Assembly (NCBI GenBank): GCA_051000715.1
Contig: JBPCOB010000019.1
Span: 1-9,735 of the forward strand
Origin: JBPCOB01 sp051000715
GTDB lineage: Bacteria > Actinomycetota > Actinomycetes > JALYNC01
Direction: 5' to 3'
DNA length: 9,735 nt
Each line of letters begins with the position of its first letter. Within the stretch, counting starts at the first letter, position 1. Below the pieces are notes generated by a model. The model had not been told where the DNA came from and did not search any database. It saw only the letters and a list, made by a program, of their open reading frames with translations. The translations under genes were made by a program, and so were the position numbers. Shown one piece after another: positions 1 to 6,949 of the stretch.

Positions 1-170
1 TCGACGCCGCAGTTGTTCGACACGGTGACCAGGTCGGTCGCCGCACCGTCGTACAGCGCCTGGATCAGCACCTGCGGAATGCCGCACAGGCCGAAGCCGC
101 CGACCGCGAGGCTGGCGCCAGACGGGATGTCGGCGACCGCCTCCGCCGCGGAGGAGACGACCTTGTCCAT
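1..170 (-). CDS. 3-oxoacid CoA-transferase subunit A, N-terminal part (cut by window edge)
   Basis: The first 56 codons of a CoA-transferase family I alpha subunit are visible; the rest lies beyond the left edge. Members of this family (SCOT/ScoA, PcaI, AtoD) pair with a beta subunit and move CoA from succinyl-CoA or another acyl-CoA to a 3-oxoacid such as acetoacetate or 3-oxoadipate, in the cytoplasm. The translation starts MDKVVSSAAEAVADIPSGAS and then shows the family hallmarks GGFGLCGIP (about residues 26-34) and SNNCGV (about 51-56). The ATG at 170 fits where family members start; no clear Shine-Dalgarno precedes it. It begins only 11 bases after the TIGR03089 stop, so it probably belongs to the same transcript. 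The exact 3-oxoacid substrate cannot be told from this piece. Confidence 0.85.
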   Translation of the reverse strand, partial: MDKVVSSAAEAVADIPSGASLAVGGFGLCGIPQVLIQALYDGAATDLVTVSNNCGV

Positions 171-181
171 GGCCGGCCAGC

Positions 182-832
182 CTAGAGCAGCCGGCGGACG
201 CCCTCGACGTCGATGCCGGCCGTAGCCGTGACCCGCTCGGTCGCCACCTTGTGAGCCAGGCCGCCGATATCCAGGTGTCGGCACAGCACGACTCCGGCGC
301 CGGCGACCAGCGGCGCCAGCAGTCCGGCCAGCCAGCCGTCTACCGTGTCGTAAGGCAGGACCGACAGCACCCGATCACCTGGACCGAGACCCCAGCGCAA
401 CGCGGCGGCTCGAGCCGCGTCGACAAGCTGTGCTCCGGAGTGGCGCTCGAGAGCCGGCGCGGCCGGGTCGACCGGCACCGACGGCGAGAAGGAGTCGCCG
501 TAGCCGAGCACCTCGGCGCCGTAGTCCGTGATCCCGATCGGTACGTCGCCTAGCGGACCGCCCAGCGGGCGCAGACCCACGGCGACGACCTCGGCGGCGC
601 CGGTCGAGCGTGCCTCCGGCAACCGGTCCGCCGCGGCTAAGGCGACCTCGGCGGCGCCCTCGTGCCGGACCGACAGGCCGACGGACCAGCAGGCCATGGC
701 CACGACGGCCGTCTGCCAGTGCAGCGGAAGCAGCAGCGCGGCCCGGTCGCCGGGACCGCGGTCGAGCCCGTGCACCAGAAGGTTGGCGGTCTTTGCCACC
801 CAGTTCGCGAAGGTGGCCACGGACAGCTCCAC
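182..832 (-). CDS. TIGR03089 family protein (AMP-binding-enzyme-like, actinobacterial)
   Basis: This is a member of TIGR03089, an actinobacterial family with distant similarity to AMP-binding acyl-CoA synthetases but much shorter and of unknown function. Recognisable stretches are the ELSVATFANWVAKTANLL opening, LLPLHWQTAVVAMACWSVG, GVTDY-like GITDYGAEV, and DRVLSVLPYDTVDGWLAGLL. The adenylation signature of true AMP-binding enzymes is not apparent, so activity should not be assumed. The coordinates use the only ATG/GTG/TTG start available, GTG at 832, giving 216 residues. Family-like sequence (TPPTLL, then DPTRPLLTYYDDAAGARVEL) continues upstream in the same frame to a CTG at 931, which would give about 249 residues and a short overlap with the LCP gene's 3' end. 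The real start is therefore probably further upstream than drawn. The gene lies directly downstream of the LCP gene, as in mycobacteria. Confidence 0.85.
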   Translation of the reverse strand: MELSVATFANWVAKTANLLVHGLDRGPGDRAALLLPLHWQTAVVAMACWSVGLSVRHEGAAEVALAAADRLPEARSTGAAEVVAVGLRPLGGPLGDVPIGITDYGAEVLGYGDSFSPSVPVDPAAPALERHSGAQLVDAARAAALRWGLGPGDRVLSVLPYDTVDGWLAGLLAPLVAGAGVVLCRHLDIGGLAHKVATERVTATAGIDVEGVRRLL

Positions 833-918
833 CCGGGCGCCGGCGGCGTCGTCGTAGTAGGTGAGCAGCGGGCGGGTCGGATCACCGGCCAGGGCGGCGG
901 CGAGCAGCGTGGGCGGGG

Positions 919-2463
919 TCAGGGTGCGCAGCCCGAGTTGTTCGATGCGGCCGTGATCAGCGTGGGCGGGCTGGCCGTGACCGACGGGGTGGGGCTGGTC
1001 GGGGCCGTGACCTCCACCGCGTGCGCGCCGGCGTACCCGCTGCCCACCACGAGCTGCAGGGTGCGGCCCAGCGTCGGGTCCGGGACGAGCTGCGCCCCGG
1101 GTACGGCGGCCGCCAGCGTCCGCGCCGAGTCGGCCCGGCTCGGGCCGTAGCGGATCACCGTCGCGGTGGCGCCGGTGCCACGGTTGCCGCCGATCGTCGT
1201 CGAGAAGCCGGCGTTGCGCAGGTCAGCCGTGGCCCGGGTGGCCAGACCGGCAGTACCGGCACCGTTGTAGACCCGCACCGAGATGGCGGACGGTGCAACG
1301 ATCAGCCGCGGACCGGCCGGTGTGGGGGCCGCCGACGGCTTGCCGGCGTCGTCCCGCAGGCTCGCGAACAGGGCCGCCGTCCTCGGCTCGTCGAGCAGCA
1401 GGACGCTCTGGCCGCCGCCCCGCACCGCGTCGCCAGTGATGGGCAGCGTGGCGAACTGCACGTGTTGCGGGTCCAGCCTGCGGGCCCGCAGGGCGAGATC
1501 CCGCAGGGACAGCCCGCGGTCGGCGCTCACCGACTTGGTGACCTTGTCCAGAAAGCGCGACAGCGTCACCGGGTTGATCAACGTCCGGGCGCTGGTCACC
1601 TTGCGCATGACGGCGCTGATGAAGTACTGCTGGCGCTTGATCCGGCCGAGGTCGCTGCCGGGAAGGCCGTGACGCTGGCGGACGAAGGCGAGGGCGGTCT
1701 TGCCGTAGATGTGGTGCTGGCCGGCGCTGAGGTTGATGTGGGCGCCGGACTCGTCCTTGGCGTCGTGCTGCAGGCAGACGTCGATGCCGCCGAGGGTGTC
1801 CACCATCCGCTGGAAGCCGAGGAAATCGATCTGGACGTAGTGGTCGATACGCAGGCCGGAGAGGTTCTCGATGGTGGCGATGAGCAGTGCCGGGTTACCA
1901 GCGGGGAGCCCGCCGGCGGCGAAGGCCGCGTTGAGCTTGGCGAAATACGCCGAGTGCACCTTGCCTTCGCGGTCGGTCCACGCCGGGATCTGCACCCAGG
2001 AGTCGCGCGGCATCGAGACCAGGATCGCCTTCGACCCGTCGGCCGGGAGATGCGCGAGGATCATGGTGTCGGAGCGGGCCCCGGCGGTGGTGTCGTTGCC
2101 GAGCTCCGCCTTGGTGAAGCCGGCACGGGTGTCTGATCCGACGAGCAGGATGTTCTCCGCCTTGCCCGTCGCAACCGGCTGGCGATGGCCCGGGAGGACG
2201 ATGTCCTGGACCCGCGCGATGTTGCCGTCGTAGTGCCGATAGGCGACGTAGCCGCCGAGCGAGGCGACCAGCACCAGGACGGAGAGGATCGCCGCCAGCC
2301 AGCCGAGCACCCGTGGCCACCGGCGGCGGCGTACCGGCGCCTGCGGCGCCGCGGTTCCTCGCCGGCGGGGGTCGAGCTCCGGCGGCAACGTCCGGTACGT
2401 CGGCGGTGCACTCACCGGTGGGAGAACCTCCAGCTCCGCGCGGGCAGTCGCCCGCGAACCCAT
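919..2463 (-). CDS. LCP (LytR-CpsA-Psr) family protein with LytR C-terminal domain
   Basis: LCP enzymes act outside the membrane and transfer glycopolymers (teichoic acids, arabinogalactan, capsules) from lipid carriers to peptidoglycan. The 514-residue protein has a basic Pro/Arg-rich cytoplasmic N-terminus, one membrane segment (about 51-75), an LCP core (about 105-290) and a LytR_C domain (about 395-475, starting VRVYNGAGTAGLA), then a Ser/Thr/Pro-rich tail. Core motifs are LLVGSDTRAG (106-115), the RSDTM motif (130-134), MPRDSW (151-156) and the Arg-rich FVRQRHGLPGSDLGRIKRQQ (260-279) that contacts the pyrophosphate of the substrate in this family. ATG 2463 has AGAGG only three bases upstream, which is tight. 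GTG 2415 (residue 17) has GGAGG 11 bases upstream and is a real alternative. It heads a minus-strand row with TIGR03089 and the CoA-transferase. Which polymer it ligates is unknown. Confidence 0.93.
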   Translation of the reverse strand: MGSRATARAELEVLPPVSAPPTYRTLPPELDPRRRGTAAPQAPVRRRRWPRVLGWLAAILSVLVLVASLGGYVAYRHYDGNIARVQDIVLPGHRQPVATGKAENILLVGSDTRAGFTKAELGNDTTAGARSDTMILAHLPADGSKAILVSMPRDSWVQIPAWTDREGKVHSAYFAKLNAAFAAGGLPAGNPALLIATIENLSGLRIDHYVQIDFLGFQRMVDTLGGIDVCLQHDAKDESGAHINLSAGQHHIYGKTALAFVRQRHGLPGSDLGRIKRQQYFISAVMRKVTSARTLINPVTLSRFLDKVTKSVSADRGLSLRDLALRARRLDPQHVQFATLPITGDAVRGGGQSVLLLDEPRTAALFASLRDDAGKPSAAPTPAGPRLIVAPSAISVRVYNGAGTAGLATRATADLRNAGFSTTIGGNRGTGATATVIRYGPSRADSARTLAAAVPGAQLVPDPTLGRTLQLVVGSGYAGAHAVEVTAPTSPTPSVTASPPTLITAASNNSGCAP

Positions 2464-2571
2464 TCACCTCTGAAGACGCGCCGGTGAGGCTCGAGGTTCC
2501 GCTGGCGGCAGGGATGGCTGCGCCGATGATCCTAGCCGAGAAAGCGGCGGAGCGCGGGTACGTTGGGCGCC
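2464..2571. promoter_or_regulatory. Divergent intergenic region between LCP gene and rmlA remnant
   Basis: This 108-base gap should hold the promoters of both divergent units. On the plus strand TACGTT (2559-2564) matches the TAnnnT -10 pattern and sits seven bases before the ATG of the rmlA remnant (2572), the spacing expected of a leaderless actinobacterial transcript. On the minus strand TAGGAT (2534-2529) also fits a -10 pattern, which would start the LCP transcript about 60 bases before its ATG. Neither has a good -35 box, so both are tentative. Confidence 0.3.
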
Positions 2572-2834
2572 ATGAAGGCGCTCGTGCTCTCCGGCGGAGC
2601 CGGGATCAGGCTGCGTCCACATCGAGCGGCCCGATGCGCAGATCCTGCTGACCAAGGTGCTCGATCCGAGCCAGTTCGGAGTCGCGGAACTGAGTGCCGA
2701 CGGTCGGGTGTCCCGGCTGGTCGAGAAGCCGGCGCACCCAGGAGCGATCTGGCCCTGGTCGGTGTCTACATGTTCCGGCGCTGCCGCGGGCCCACCGGCT
2801 GCTGGGCGGCCACAGCAAGGTCTCGATCGCCTGA
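2572..2834 (+). pseudogene. Remnant of a long-type glucose-1-phosphate thymidylyltransferase (RmlA/StrD-like)
   Basis: Intact family members are about 350 residues and make dTDP-glucose from dTTP and glucose-1-phosphate for deoxysugar synthesis. Only about 88 codons remain, in pieces. Piece 1 (2572-2619) is the N-terminus MKALVLSGGAGIRLRP, the nucleotide-binding GGxGTRLxP signature with Thr changed to Ile. Piece 2, in another frame (about 2620-2740), reads ERPDAQILLTKVLDPSQFGV then AELSADGRVSRLVEKPA, normally found more than 100 residues in. Piece 3, after a one-base loss in a C run near 2737-2739, reads SDLALVGVYMF. Piece 4 (about 2796-2834) reads HRLLGGHSKVSIA then TGA, the family's C-terminal end. 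There are thus two internal deletions and frame changes. It cannot encode a working enzyme. It ends 10 bases from the convergent stop of the next gene. Identification rests on remembered family sequence. Confidence 0.8.
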
Positions 2835-2844
2835 CCAGCCGCCG

Positions 2845-4458
2845 TCAGCGACACCGCGCGCCACCAGGCGGGCCGTCGCTGCCAACCCGGTAGGTCCCCG
2901 CGGCGGACGCCTCCAACAGGACCCCGTCACCGGCCCGCCGCAGGCAGCCGGCCGGCCCCCGGACGACCAGCCACCGCGACCACCGGAGGCGCAGCAGGAC
3001 CGACTGGGCAGCCGGCACGTCGAGGGTGACGGAGTCCGGGGTGGCGGCCAGCAGCCGGCCCGGCGGGCTCACCAGCGGAGTGGGGTCGCGCACCCGCCAC
3101 AGCCGCCAGTGCGCGTCGCTCCAGACCGGCTCGAGCTCCGGCTGGCCGGCCTGCACAAGCCGGGCCTCGGCCGTGGCCGCCCAGTCCAGCGGGACGTCGG
3201 CCAGCGCCACGTATCCCACCGCGGAGTCGGCGAGCCAGGACCGGTACGCCGCGGGAGTGAGCCGGCCGTCGTAGAACAGCGGGTTTCGAGCCACGTCGAG
3301 TTGCCGCTCCCAGCCGCGGGCGAGCGGAAAGGAGCGGGCCACGACCGCGGCTTCCCAGTGGTTGCGCTGGGGGACTACCTCCACCCGGCCGGTCTCGGCG
3401 TTTCGCTGGTGCAGCTGCGCCAGCAACCCGGCGCTGTAACCGGCCCCTGCTGAGCGGTCTCCGGCGTACCGGAGATCGCCGAGCGCCGGGGATGCCTGCC
3501 AGTACGCCGTCAGGGCCAACACCGGGACCAGCACCACCCGCGGTCCGCGCGCCAGAGCGGCCAGCAACGGACCGGCGAGGAGTAGACCGAGGCGTTCGGC
3601 GTTGCTGCCCACAGCCGTCGGGAGCAGGAAGGCGGCCAGCACCCCGCCGGCGTACAGCAGGGCCCCGAGCCGGACGGCGCGGGCCGTCCGGGGAACCACC
3701 AGCGCGACGACCAGTGCGGCCAGCAGCGTCGGCCACGCCACCCGCCAGGCGTAGGGCATCGTGCCGCCCTCGCCGAAACCGGCCTGGACTGCCAGCAGCG
3801 GTAACGCAGCACCCAGGACGAGGGTGCCGCCGTCCCGGCGCCGCCCGGTCCCGGCCAGAGCCAGTCCGGCCAGGCCCACGAAGAGCCCGGCCACCGGGCT
3901 CAGCAGCGTGGTGACGGCGGCAAGCAGCCCGGAAAGGGCGACGCGGGCGCGCGGAACCGGCGGCCGGCGGGGGAGCGCCAACAGGGTGGCCAGGCCGACC
4001 GCGGCCCCGAGCCCGAAGGTGACCCGGCCGCTGACCAGGTTCGCTACCAGGACCACGGCGCCCCAGGCCGCGCCCCAGCCGGGGCGGGCGGCGTCCGTCC
4101 GGTGGAGCAAGGCGGCCAGCGCCACCGCGCCGGCGACCGCCGCCAGCGCGCCGGCCAGCCGGACTCCGACGGTGGCCATCAGGGAAGGAGCCAGCACGCT
4201 GTACGCCGCCGGGTGCACGCCGCCGTACCAGCGCAGGTCGTAGGCGGCCCAGCCGTGCCCGGACCAGAAGTCGGCGCGGGCCACCTGCGCCGCGAGATCG
4301 GTACCGCTCGGGGGCAGCAGCAGCACCAAAACGGCCAGCACTGCCGAGATGCAGCCAGCCACCACCATGGAGGAGGTTGCGCCGGGATAACGGATGCCCC
4401 TCAGCCGCCCCGGCGGCGGCCGGATTGCTGCTCTCACCGCTAGTCTGACTGGCATCAT
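2845..4458 (-). CDS. Polytopic membrane protein of unknown function, possibly GT-C glycosyltransferase-like
   Basis: I do not recognise this 537-residue protein by name. It begins with a short basic N-terminus, then has roughly nine or ten hydrophobic segments between residues 31 and 320, and ends in a soluble, probably extracytoplasmic domain (about 330-537). The first outer loop holds SGTDLAAQVARADFW and YDLRWYGGVHPAAYS; acidic residues in a long first loop are typical of GT-C lipid-linked-sugar transferases, but this is only a resemblance. The C-terminal part has VVPQRNHWEAAVVA, FPLARGWERQLDVARNPLFY and WLADSAVGYVALADVPLDW, which look like conserved family motifs. The frame is open to 4647, but the extra 63 residues are Arg/Pro-rich and non-membrane, so ATG 4458 was chosen (ATG 4455 directly follows). 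No good Shine-Dalgarno is close; a GGGAGGAG lies about 25 bases too far upstream. It is divergent from the GT39-like gene. Confidence 0.75.
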   Translation of the reverse strand: MMPVRLAVRAAIRPPPGRLRGIRYPGATSSMVVAGCISAVLAVLVLLLPPSGTDLAAQVARADFWSGHGWAAYDLRWYGGVHPAAYSVLAPSLMATVGVRLAGALAAVAGAVALAALLHRTDAARPGWGAAWGAVVLVANLVSGRVTFGLGAAVGLATLLALPRRPPVPRARVALSGLLAAVTTLLSPVAGLFVGLAGLALAGTGRRRDGGTLVLGAALPLLAVQAGFGEGGTMPYAWRVAWPTLLAALVVALVVPRTARAVRLGALLYAGGVLAAFLLPTAVGSNAERLGLLLAGPLLAALARGPRVVLVPVLALTAYWQASPALGDLRYAGDRSAGAGYSAGLLAQLHQRNAETGRVEVVPQRNHWEAAVVARSFPLARGWERQLDVARNPLFYDGRLTPAAYRSWLADSAVGYVALADVPLDWAATAEARLVQAGQPELEPVWSDAHWRLWRVRDPTPLVSPPGRLLAATPDSVTLDVPAAQSVLLRLRWSRWLVVRGPAGCLRRAGDGVLLEASAAGTYRVGSDGPPGGARCR

Positions 4459-4730
4459 CCGGTCGCGCCGCGCCTGTTGAGGCGGCTCCTCCCGGGCGAT
4501 GCCGAACCGCCGTACCGGGCCTGCTGCCGGTAACGGATGACGACGCCGACGTTGTCCAAGGGAGTCACCAGCGTGCACCGCAGCGCCCGGCCCCTCGTCG
4601 TCCCGGGCCGGGCTCGTCGATGGGCGGCGTCCGAGCCAGGTTTGCAATCACCTCCCCGCACCGTACTGGGCGGCGGGCGGACCCGGCTTGCCCCGCGCCG
4701 GACCGTCTTCGCCCCGAGAGCCGGCGCCCG
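4459..4730. promoter_or_regulatory. Divergent intergenic region between the two membrane-protein genes
   Basis: This 272-base stretch separates two divergent starts and should contain both promoters. Both neighbouring frames stay open into it, but codon use there loses the G/C third-position bias (on the plus strand AGG, TTT, GCA, ACT, CTT occur close together), so I read it as non-coding. A weak plus-strand pair, TTGCAA (4640-4645) with TACTGG 16 bases later, is the only sigma-like candidate I see. I find no operator palindrome or riboswitch. Confidence 0.4.
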
Positions 4731-6341
4731 GTGACAGCAGAGAGCGCGTCCCCAGCCGCCGAGCCGGCCTGGGCGCTCGCCACTTCCGAGGCACCGGCAC
4801 TGCCCCTGCACGCGGAGAATCGCATCGAGGTCGTCGGTGCGCCGAACCGCCCGCGAGTGACGCTCTGGGGCCTGGCCATGGTGCTGGCGGTGGCCGGCGG
4901 CGTACTGCTGCGGTTCTGGACCACCTCGGACCTCTGGCTGGACGAGGCCCAGTCGCTGGTGGTGGCGCGGCTGCCCCTCCATGAGCTGCCGAATGCGCTG
5001 CGCCAGGACGGTGCGCCGCCGCTGTACTACCTGCTGCTGCACGGGTGGACCGCCGTCTTCGGGACCGGCGACCAGGCCGTTCGGGCGCTGTCCGGGGTCA
5101 TCAGCGTGGCCTGCCTGCCGCTGATCTGGTCCATGGGCCGGCGGCTCGGCGGACCGCGGGTCGGCGGGATCAGTCTGCTGCTGCTCGCCTCGTCACCGTT
5201 CGCCGTCCGCTATGCCACCGAGACGCGGATGTACTCGTTGGTGATACTGCTCACCCTCCTTGGTTTCCACGCGCTGGACTGGAACGACCGCCGCCCCGGC
5301 TGGCAGCCGGCGCTGGCCGTCGGGCTGGACACCGCCGCTTTGCTCTACACGCACTACTGGGGCATCTGGCTGGTGGCCGTGGTCGCGGCCGGCCTGGGGT
5401 GGCGGTCGGTGCGCGGTCCGTCGCGGCAGGGCAGCCGGTGGGCGCTGGCGGGCGTCGCCGCCGGCACGACGGCGTTTCTTCCGTGGGTGCCGATCCTGTT
5501 CTTCCAGCTTCGGCACACCGGTACGCCGTGGGCGGACCCGGCCTCGCTGGCCGGGGTGGTCCACTCGGTCGGGCTGTGGGCCGGCGGCTCCGGCACGTTC
5601 GGACGGCTGCTGGGACTTGTGTTCTTCGCGCTGCTCGGGCTCGGCGTCTTCGGCCGGCCGCAGGGCCCGGCGGGCATCCTGCTGGACCTGCGCGGCCGCC
5701 CGCCCGCCCGTGGGCTGGCGGCGGTCTCGGTGGGCACCATGGCGGTGGCTCTCACCGCGGCGGTGATCACGTCCAGCAGCTACTCGGTCCGCTACACCGC
5801 GGTGGCGTTCGCCCCGTTCCTGGTCCTGCTGGCGCTGGGTGCCGACACCTTCGCCGACGTACGCCTGCTCCGCGGGCTGGTCGCCGCCGCCGTGGTGCTC
5901 GGCTTCGTGGCCGCCGTCCCGCTGGTCGGCCAGGCTCGGACCCAGGCTGGGCAGGTCGCTGCCGCGCTGACCGAGCGGGCGGGTCCGGGGGACGTGGTCG
6001 TCTACTGCCCCGATCAGCTCGGGCCGGCGGTCAGCCGGCTGGCGCCGTCCAGCCTGGACCAGCTCGTCTATCCCAGCGGCGGGCCCCCGCAGCGCGTGAA
6101 CTGGATCGACTACGCCGCCCGCAACGCGGCGTCCTCGCCGGCGGACTTCGTTCGGATGATCGACAAGCGCGGCCGTGGCCACGGAATCTGGCTCGTCTAC
6201 ACGAGCGGCTACCACTCTCTGACACAGAAGTGCCGGCGGGTACGCAACCTGCTGAAGAGTTCCCGCCCCATGACCGCGGTGTTGACCGCCCGGCCGAGGG
6301 TCTTCGAGCGGGAGTCCCTTTTCTACTTCCGGCCCCGCTGA
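4731..6341 (+). CDS. GT39-like membrane glycosyltransferase (ArnT/PMT superfamily)
   Basis: The protein (536 residues) looks like a family 39 glycosyltransferase: a polytopic membrane enzyme that moves a sugar, often mannose, from a polyprenyl-phosphate carrier to a protein or glycolipid on the outer face of the membrane. After a 45-residue Ala/Pro-rich cytoplasmic leader comes TM1 (about 45-62). The first outer loop carries the acidic catalytic-type motif DLWLDEAQS (D71, E72), then GAPPLYYLLLHGW (95-106), ATETRMYSL (162-170) and LLYTHYWGIW (204-213), all characteristic of the group. About nine more hydrophobic segments follow, with YSVRYTAVAFAPFLVLLALG near the end of the membrane part and a soluble C-terminal region. 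The frame is open from ATG 4620, but those 37 codons lack normal codon bias; GTG 4731, where normal codon use begins, was chosen. The stop is 47 bases before the secreted repeat protein gene, so co-transcription is plausible. Substrate unknown. Confidence 0.85.
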   Translation: MTAESASPAAEPAWALATSEAPALPLHAENRIEVVGAPNRPRVTLWGLAMVLAVAGGVLLRFWTTSDLWLDEAQSLVVARLPLHELPNALRQDGAPPLYYLLLHGWTAVFGTGDQAVRALSGVISVACLPLIWSMGRRLGGPRVGGISLLLLASSPFAVRYATETRMYSLVILLTLLGFHALDWNDRRPGWQPALAVGLDTAALLYTHYWGIWLVAVVAAGLGWRSVRGPSRQGSRWALAGVAAGTTAFLPWVPILFFQLRHTGTPWADPASLAGVVHSVGLWAGGSGTFGRLLGLVFFALLGLGVFGRPQGPAGILLDLRGRPPARGLAAVSVGTMAVALTAAVITSSSYSVRYTAVAFAPFLVLLALGADTFADVRLLRGLVAAAVVLGFVAAVPLVGQARTQAGQVAAALTERAGPGDVVVYCPDQLGPAVSRLAPSSLDQLVYPSGGPPQRVNWIDYAARNAASSPADFVRMIDKRGRGHGIWLVYTSGYHSLTQKCRRVRNLLKSSRPMTAVLTARPRVFERESLFYFRPR

Positions 6342-6388
6342 GTCGGTGCATGGGCCAAGATGGGAAGTCCCAGTTCCGGAGGTCCCGC

Positions 6389-6910
6389 ATGCGCCGTACT
6401 CACGAAGACCGTCGTACGATCTGCCGGTCCGCCGTTGGCTTGCTGCCGTTGATGGCGGCGGTGGCCATGGTGGCCGGCGCCGTCCCCCCAGTCGCGGCTG
6501 CGCAGCCCACGTCGCGAACGCAGTTGACGCCGGCGCAGGCGCAGGGGCCGAGCACCATCGCGGTCTTCCGGCCGTCAGAGGGCAAGTGGTACTTCCGGGG
6601 CCTCGGGACGGTGTCGTACGGCCTCAACGGCGACATCCCGGAGCCCCGCGACTACAACAACGACGGCCGGATCGACCTGGCGGTCTTCCGGCCCTCAGAA
6701 GGCAAGTGGTACATCCGCGGCGCGGTCCCGATCTCCTACGGGCTGAAGGGCGACATCCCGATCCCTCGGGACTACAACGGCGACCGGCGGATCGACCTCG
6801 CAGTCTGGCGGCCCTCGAACGGCACCTGGTACCTCCGCGGGCTGGCAACCGTGCAATGGGGCCTGCCCGGAGACATTCCCGTGAGCACACCCCCCCAGGT
6901 GGCTCTCTAG
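6389..6910 (+). CDS. Small secreted protein with three 40-residue FG-GAP/VCBS-type repeats
   Basis: The 173-residue product has a Sec-type signal peptide: basic MRRTHEDRRTICR, a hydrophobic core (about 14-32) and a likely cleavage after PVAAA (38). The mature part is almost entirely repeats of 40 residues beginning at A58, A98 and A138. Each has the plan A-V-(F/W)-R-P-S-(E/N)-G-x-W-Y-x-R-G, then (S/Q)-(Y/W)-G-L-x-G-D-I-P, and the first two add DYN-(N/G)-D-x-R-I-D-L. DYNNDGRID (88-96) matches the Ca-binding DxDxDG-type loop of FG-GAP/VCBS propeller blades; in the second copy the Gly is Arg. The third copy ends after GDIPV and is followed by STPPQVAL. Such repeats usually build extracellular beta-propellers for adhesion or carbohydrate binding; this one has under three blades. 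ATG 6389 has a perfect GGAGGT six bases upstream, the best ribosome site in the window. The role is unknown; it follows the GT39-like gene. Confidence 0.88.
   Translation: MRRTHEDRRTICRSAVGLLPLMAAVAMVAGAVPPVAAAQPTSRTQLTPAQAQGPSTIAVFRPSEGKWYFRGLGTVSYGLNGDIPEPRDYNNDGRIDLAVFRPSEGKWYIRGAVPISYGLKGDIPIPRDYNGDRRIDLAVWRPSNGTWYLRGLATVQWGLPGDIPVSTPPQVAL
6560..6892 (+). repeat. Tandem 120-bp repeat inside the secreted protein gene
   Basis: Copies start at 6560, 6680 and 6800; the period is exactly 120 bases, and the third is cut at 93 bases. Copies 1 and 2 are the most alike (both open gcggtcttccggcc and share ggcaagtggtac); copy 3 is more diverged. This suggests a recent duplication of one unit after an older one. 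Confidence 0.9.
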
Positions 6911-6949
6911 CGTTCAGGGCTCAGGCGGACGGGCGGACTGTCGGGGACC

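Noticed and set aside
1021..2136. 371-codon plus-strand frame antisense to the LCP gene
   Set aside because: Low-complexity shadow produced by high GC; the minus strand encodes all LCP motifs.
2563..3453. 296-codon plus-strand frame starting with the rmlA N-terminus
   Set aside because: Only its beginning and one short piece resemble the enzyme; most of it is antisense to the membrane-protein gene.
4620..4730. N-terminal extension of the GT39-like protein from ATG 4620
   Set aside because: Codon use lacks the genome's G/C third-position bias and the residues are Arg/Pro-rich; GTG 4731 fits better.
6389..6430. Twin-arginine signal in the secreted repeat protein
   Set aside because: The RR pairs are not in an RRxFLK-type context; the hydrophobic core and AAA site fit a Sec signal.
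6560..6892. CRISPR-like or intergenic direct repeats
   Set aside because: The 120-base period is in frame and encodes protein repeats; there are no spacers.
5045..6910. 621-codon open frame covering the repeat protein and much of the glycosyltransferase gene
   Set aside because: Upstream of 6389 it is an Arg/Gly/Pro-rich shadow of the glycosyltransferase; a strong ribosome site and signal peptide fix the start at 6389.
6911..6949. Terminator between the convergent repeat-protein and regulator genes
   Set aside because: No inverted repeat of useful length is visible in the 39 bases.
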